A stretch of 6,806 nucleotides of DNA from a bacterium (lineage in GTDB: Bacteria > UBA9089 > JASEIO01). The stretch is taken from positions 1 to 6,806 of the forward strand of contig JASEIO010000058.1 in NCBI GenBank assembly GCA_030017475.1. The letters run 5' to 3'. Shown one piece after another: positions 5,570 through 6,806 of this stretch. Position 1 is the first letter of the stretch. Every line of letters starts with the position of its first letter. The notes below the pieces were generated by a model, which ran no database searches, was not told the DNA's origin, and saw nothing but the letters and a program-made list of their open reading frames with translations. Both the position numbers and the translations under genes were made by a program.

Positions 5570-6806
5570 CTGCTTCTTTGTATCTTTGTTGCTCAGAATA
5601 AAAGACCCCTATTTGGAACAGGATGTCACATTTTATCTCTTTATCCTTGCATGATGATAAGACCTCATTGAACTTTTTCTCTACTTCCTTGAATTTGCCT
5701 TGTTTTAAATAAATTGAACTCAAATTCCTCCATGCCTCTTCATGGTTTGGGATAAACCTCAGGCACTCTTCAAAGTACTCCCTTGCCTTTTCACTTTCTC
5801 CCATCCTTTGGTAAATATACCCAAGATGAAAATTGGCACCACCTATGAGGTCGGTTCTCTCTGGATGGACTTCTTTACCGAAAAGTCTAATTGTGGTCTC
5901 AAAAATCTCCTTTGCCTTGTCCAATAATCCCGCTCTTTCATAGGTTGAGCCCAAAGTATAATGGATATTTCCAACTTGTATCTTTAATAAATTATTTGTC
6001 TCCAAGATTTTTTCAAGTTGAATTTCATTGTATAAATTATCCGCTTTCCTAAAGTGTTCATTTCTTTTAGCAGCAGAGCCATGACAGTGATAAAGAAGTC
6101 CCATCTTATAATGAATATAAACTCTACTTAAAACTCTCAAAGTTATATCTGAAATATTCTCAGTAGATTTCAATACGCTCCTATAATATTTTATTGACTT
6201 ATTCATAAATTCATTGTTGCGCCAGAAACTAAAAACATCTTTTTTTAACATAACGATATCCTTTATAAACTCCTTACAAATGAGATCACTATCAATTTTT
6301 TTTCTCTTTAATTTTTTACCTTTTACATCTATTAAAGACTTATATAACGCAAACCATTTATGCACATGTCCTGGCAGAAGAAATCTTTCCATAACAGTTC
6401 TTTTTGCATTTAGACCCAACTTCTTGCGAAGCCTCTCCTCACTCACTAAAAGCTTAATTGCATTATACCAGTTCTCTTCAGTATGTTGCTCAATCAATAT
6501 TCCATTCTCTCCATCCACTACAACATCACCATATGTAACCTTCGACCATATACCAGGTATGCCATACATTCCATATTCCAAAAACTTCATGTTGCTTTTA
6601 CAGTTATTAAATAAATTATCCTCTAAAGGACCCAATCCGATATTAAAACAACTCTTTCCCAATTTTAAAATACAATCCTTATAATTTTTTATCCAGTCAA
6701 GATGCTCGACATAAGGATTTCCAATTAATTCAGATGGAATAAACCCAAGACCCCGAAAAATAACCTTCCCTTTATTCTCTTTTAAAATACGCTTAATTGC
6801 CTGGAT
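5529..6806 (-). CDS. GT4-type glycosyltransferase C-terminal domain fused to TPR repeats (5' end beyond window)
   Basis: The frame is open to the right edge, so the N-terminus is missing; 425 residues are visible, numbered here from the edge. Residues about 1-160 match the nucleotide-sugar-binding half of GT4 (glycosyl transferase group 1) enzymes: FNIGLGPLEDN, then KSNMKFLEYGMYGIP (Lys70, Lys74, Glu77) and DGENGILIEQHTEENW. These transfer a sugar from a nucleotide donor during surface glycan assembly. A low-GC helical linker follows, then TPR units: YTLGSTYERAGLLDKAKEIF (about 281-300), FHLGYIYQRMGESEKAREYF (about 326-345), NLSSIYLKQGKFKEVEKKF and FQIGVFYSEQQRYKEAEK. TPRs normally mediate protein contacts. 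A TTG at 6662 could serve as a start but would cut the GT domain. The last ten or so residues after AEKT are out-of-frame sequence ending in TGA, caused by one extra A at 5564-5569. The gene may be inactive, or functional if the tail is dispensable. Confidence 0.8.
   Translation of the reverse strand: MQAIKRILKENKGKVIFRGLGFIPSELIGNPYVEHLDWIKNYKDCILKLGKSCFNIGLGPLEDNLFNNCKSNMKFLEYGMYGIPGIWSKVTYGDVVVDGENGILIEQHTEENWYNAIKLLVSEERLRKKLGLNAKRTVMERFLLPGHVHKWFALYKSLIDVKGKKLKRKKIDSDLICKEFIKDIVMLKKDVFSFWRNNEFMNKSIKYYRSVLKSTENISDITLRVLSRVYIHYKMGLLYHCHGSAAKRNEHFRKADNLYNEIQLEKILETNNLLKIQVGNIHYTLGSTYERAGLLDKAKEIFETTIRLFGKEVHPERTDLIGGANFHLGYIYQRMGESEKAREYFEECLRFIPNHEEAWRNLSSIYLKQGKFKEVEKKFNEVLSSCKDKEIKCDILFQIGVFYSEQQRYKEAEKTQRGFILKAII
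5906..5964 (-). repeat. Internal TPR duplication, copy 2
   Basis: Partner of 5452-5510. It encodes the STYERAGLLDKAKE repeat of the GT4-TPR protein. Protein similarity between the copies continues to FHL on the C-terminal side, then is lost in copy 1 but continues here as GYIYQRMGES. Confidence 0.7.

Noticed and set aside
5561-5575. Programmed -1 ribosomal frameshift at A AAA AAC
   Set aside because: The heptamer is not in register with the upstream frame (GAA AAA ACT), and joining the frames needs a +1 shift or loss of one base, not -1.
6660-6662. TTG as the start of the GT4-TPR protein
   Set aside because: Coding with GT-like sequence (VIFRGLGFIPSELIGNPYVE) continues in frame to the window edge, so the start lies outside.
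6214-6684. 156-codon open frame on the plus strand
   Set aside because: It lies antisense to the well-supported glycosyltransferase domain; its Phe/Ser/Leu-rich translation is typical of a shadow of AT-rich coding sequence.
1-6806. CRISPR array, tRNA, rRNA or intact insertion sequence
   Set aside because: No regularly spaced repeats, cloverleaf signatures, rRNA-like stretches or paired terminal repeats flanking a transposase frame were seen.

Overview
The window looks like bacterial chromosome. Genes are closely packed and several are preceded by good Shine-Dalgarno sequences (for example AAAGGAGG before position 1801). Base composition is low to moderate in GC and uneven. Nothing seen here fixes a phylum. 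The mix of a beta-CASP hydrolase without the RNase J tail, a free-standing EF-Tu domain-2 protein and TPR-rich polysaccharide genes would suit an uncultured or deep-branching lineage, but that is only an impression.

Left block (1-2055, plus strand): a sigma70-like promoter and a very short, stable hairpin precede a 515-residue metallo-beta-lactamase/beta-CASP hydrolase related to RNase J. An 84-residue protein follows, consisting of a single EF-Tu domain-2-like barrel. The two genes are 105 bases apart and probably share a transcript. Both look like RNA or translation housekeeping genes rather than part of the sugar locus.

Middle (2056-2371): 316 bases between convergent transcription units. 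They hold several inverted repeats and no convincing gene.

Right block (2372-6806, minus strand, so it reads from right to left): a cell-surface polysaccharide locus. It starts with a protein that runs off the right edge and joins the C-terminal part of a GT4-type glycosyltransferase to TPR repeats. Its reading frame is broken by one extra base in an A6 run, and the TPR coding continues in another frame to 5336. After 376 bases without a clear gene comes a compact three-gene operon: an NAD-dependent nucleotide-sugar epimerase/dehydratase, an RmlD-like 4-keto-sugar reductase and an RmlC-like 3,5-epimerase. The last two overlap by ATGA. Together these make or modify an activated deoxysugar, probably rhamnose or a related 6-deoxyhexose, for surface glycans. 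The nucleotidyltransferase and 4,6-dehydratase (RmlA/RmlB or equivalents) are not in the window.

The most notable points are the frameshifted, internally duplicated GT4-TPR gene, the GCGAAGC mini-hairpin just before the beta-CASP start codon, the decayed-looking stretch 4960-5335, and the strong composition difference between the glycosyltransferase and the epimerase. I did not find a clearly new multi-gene system.
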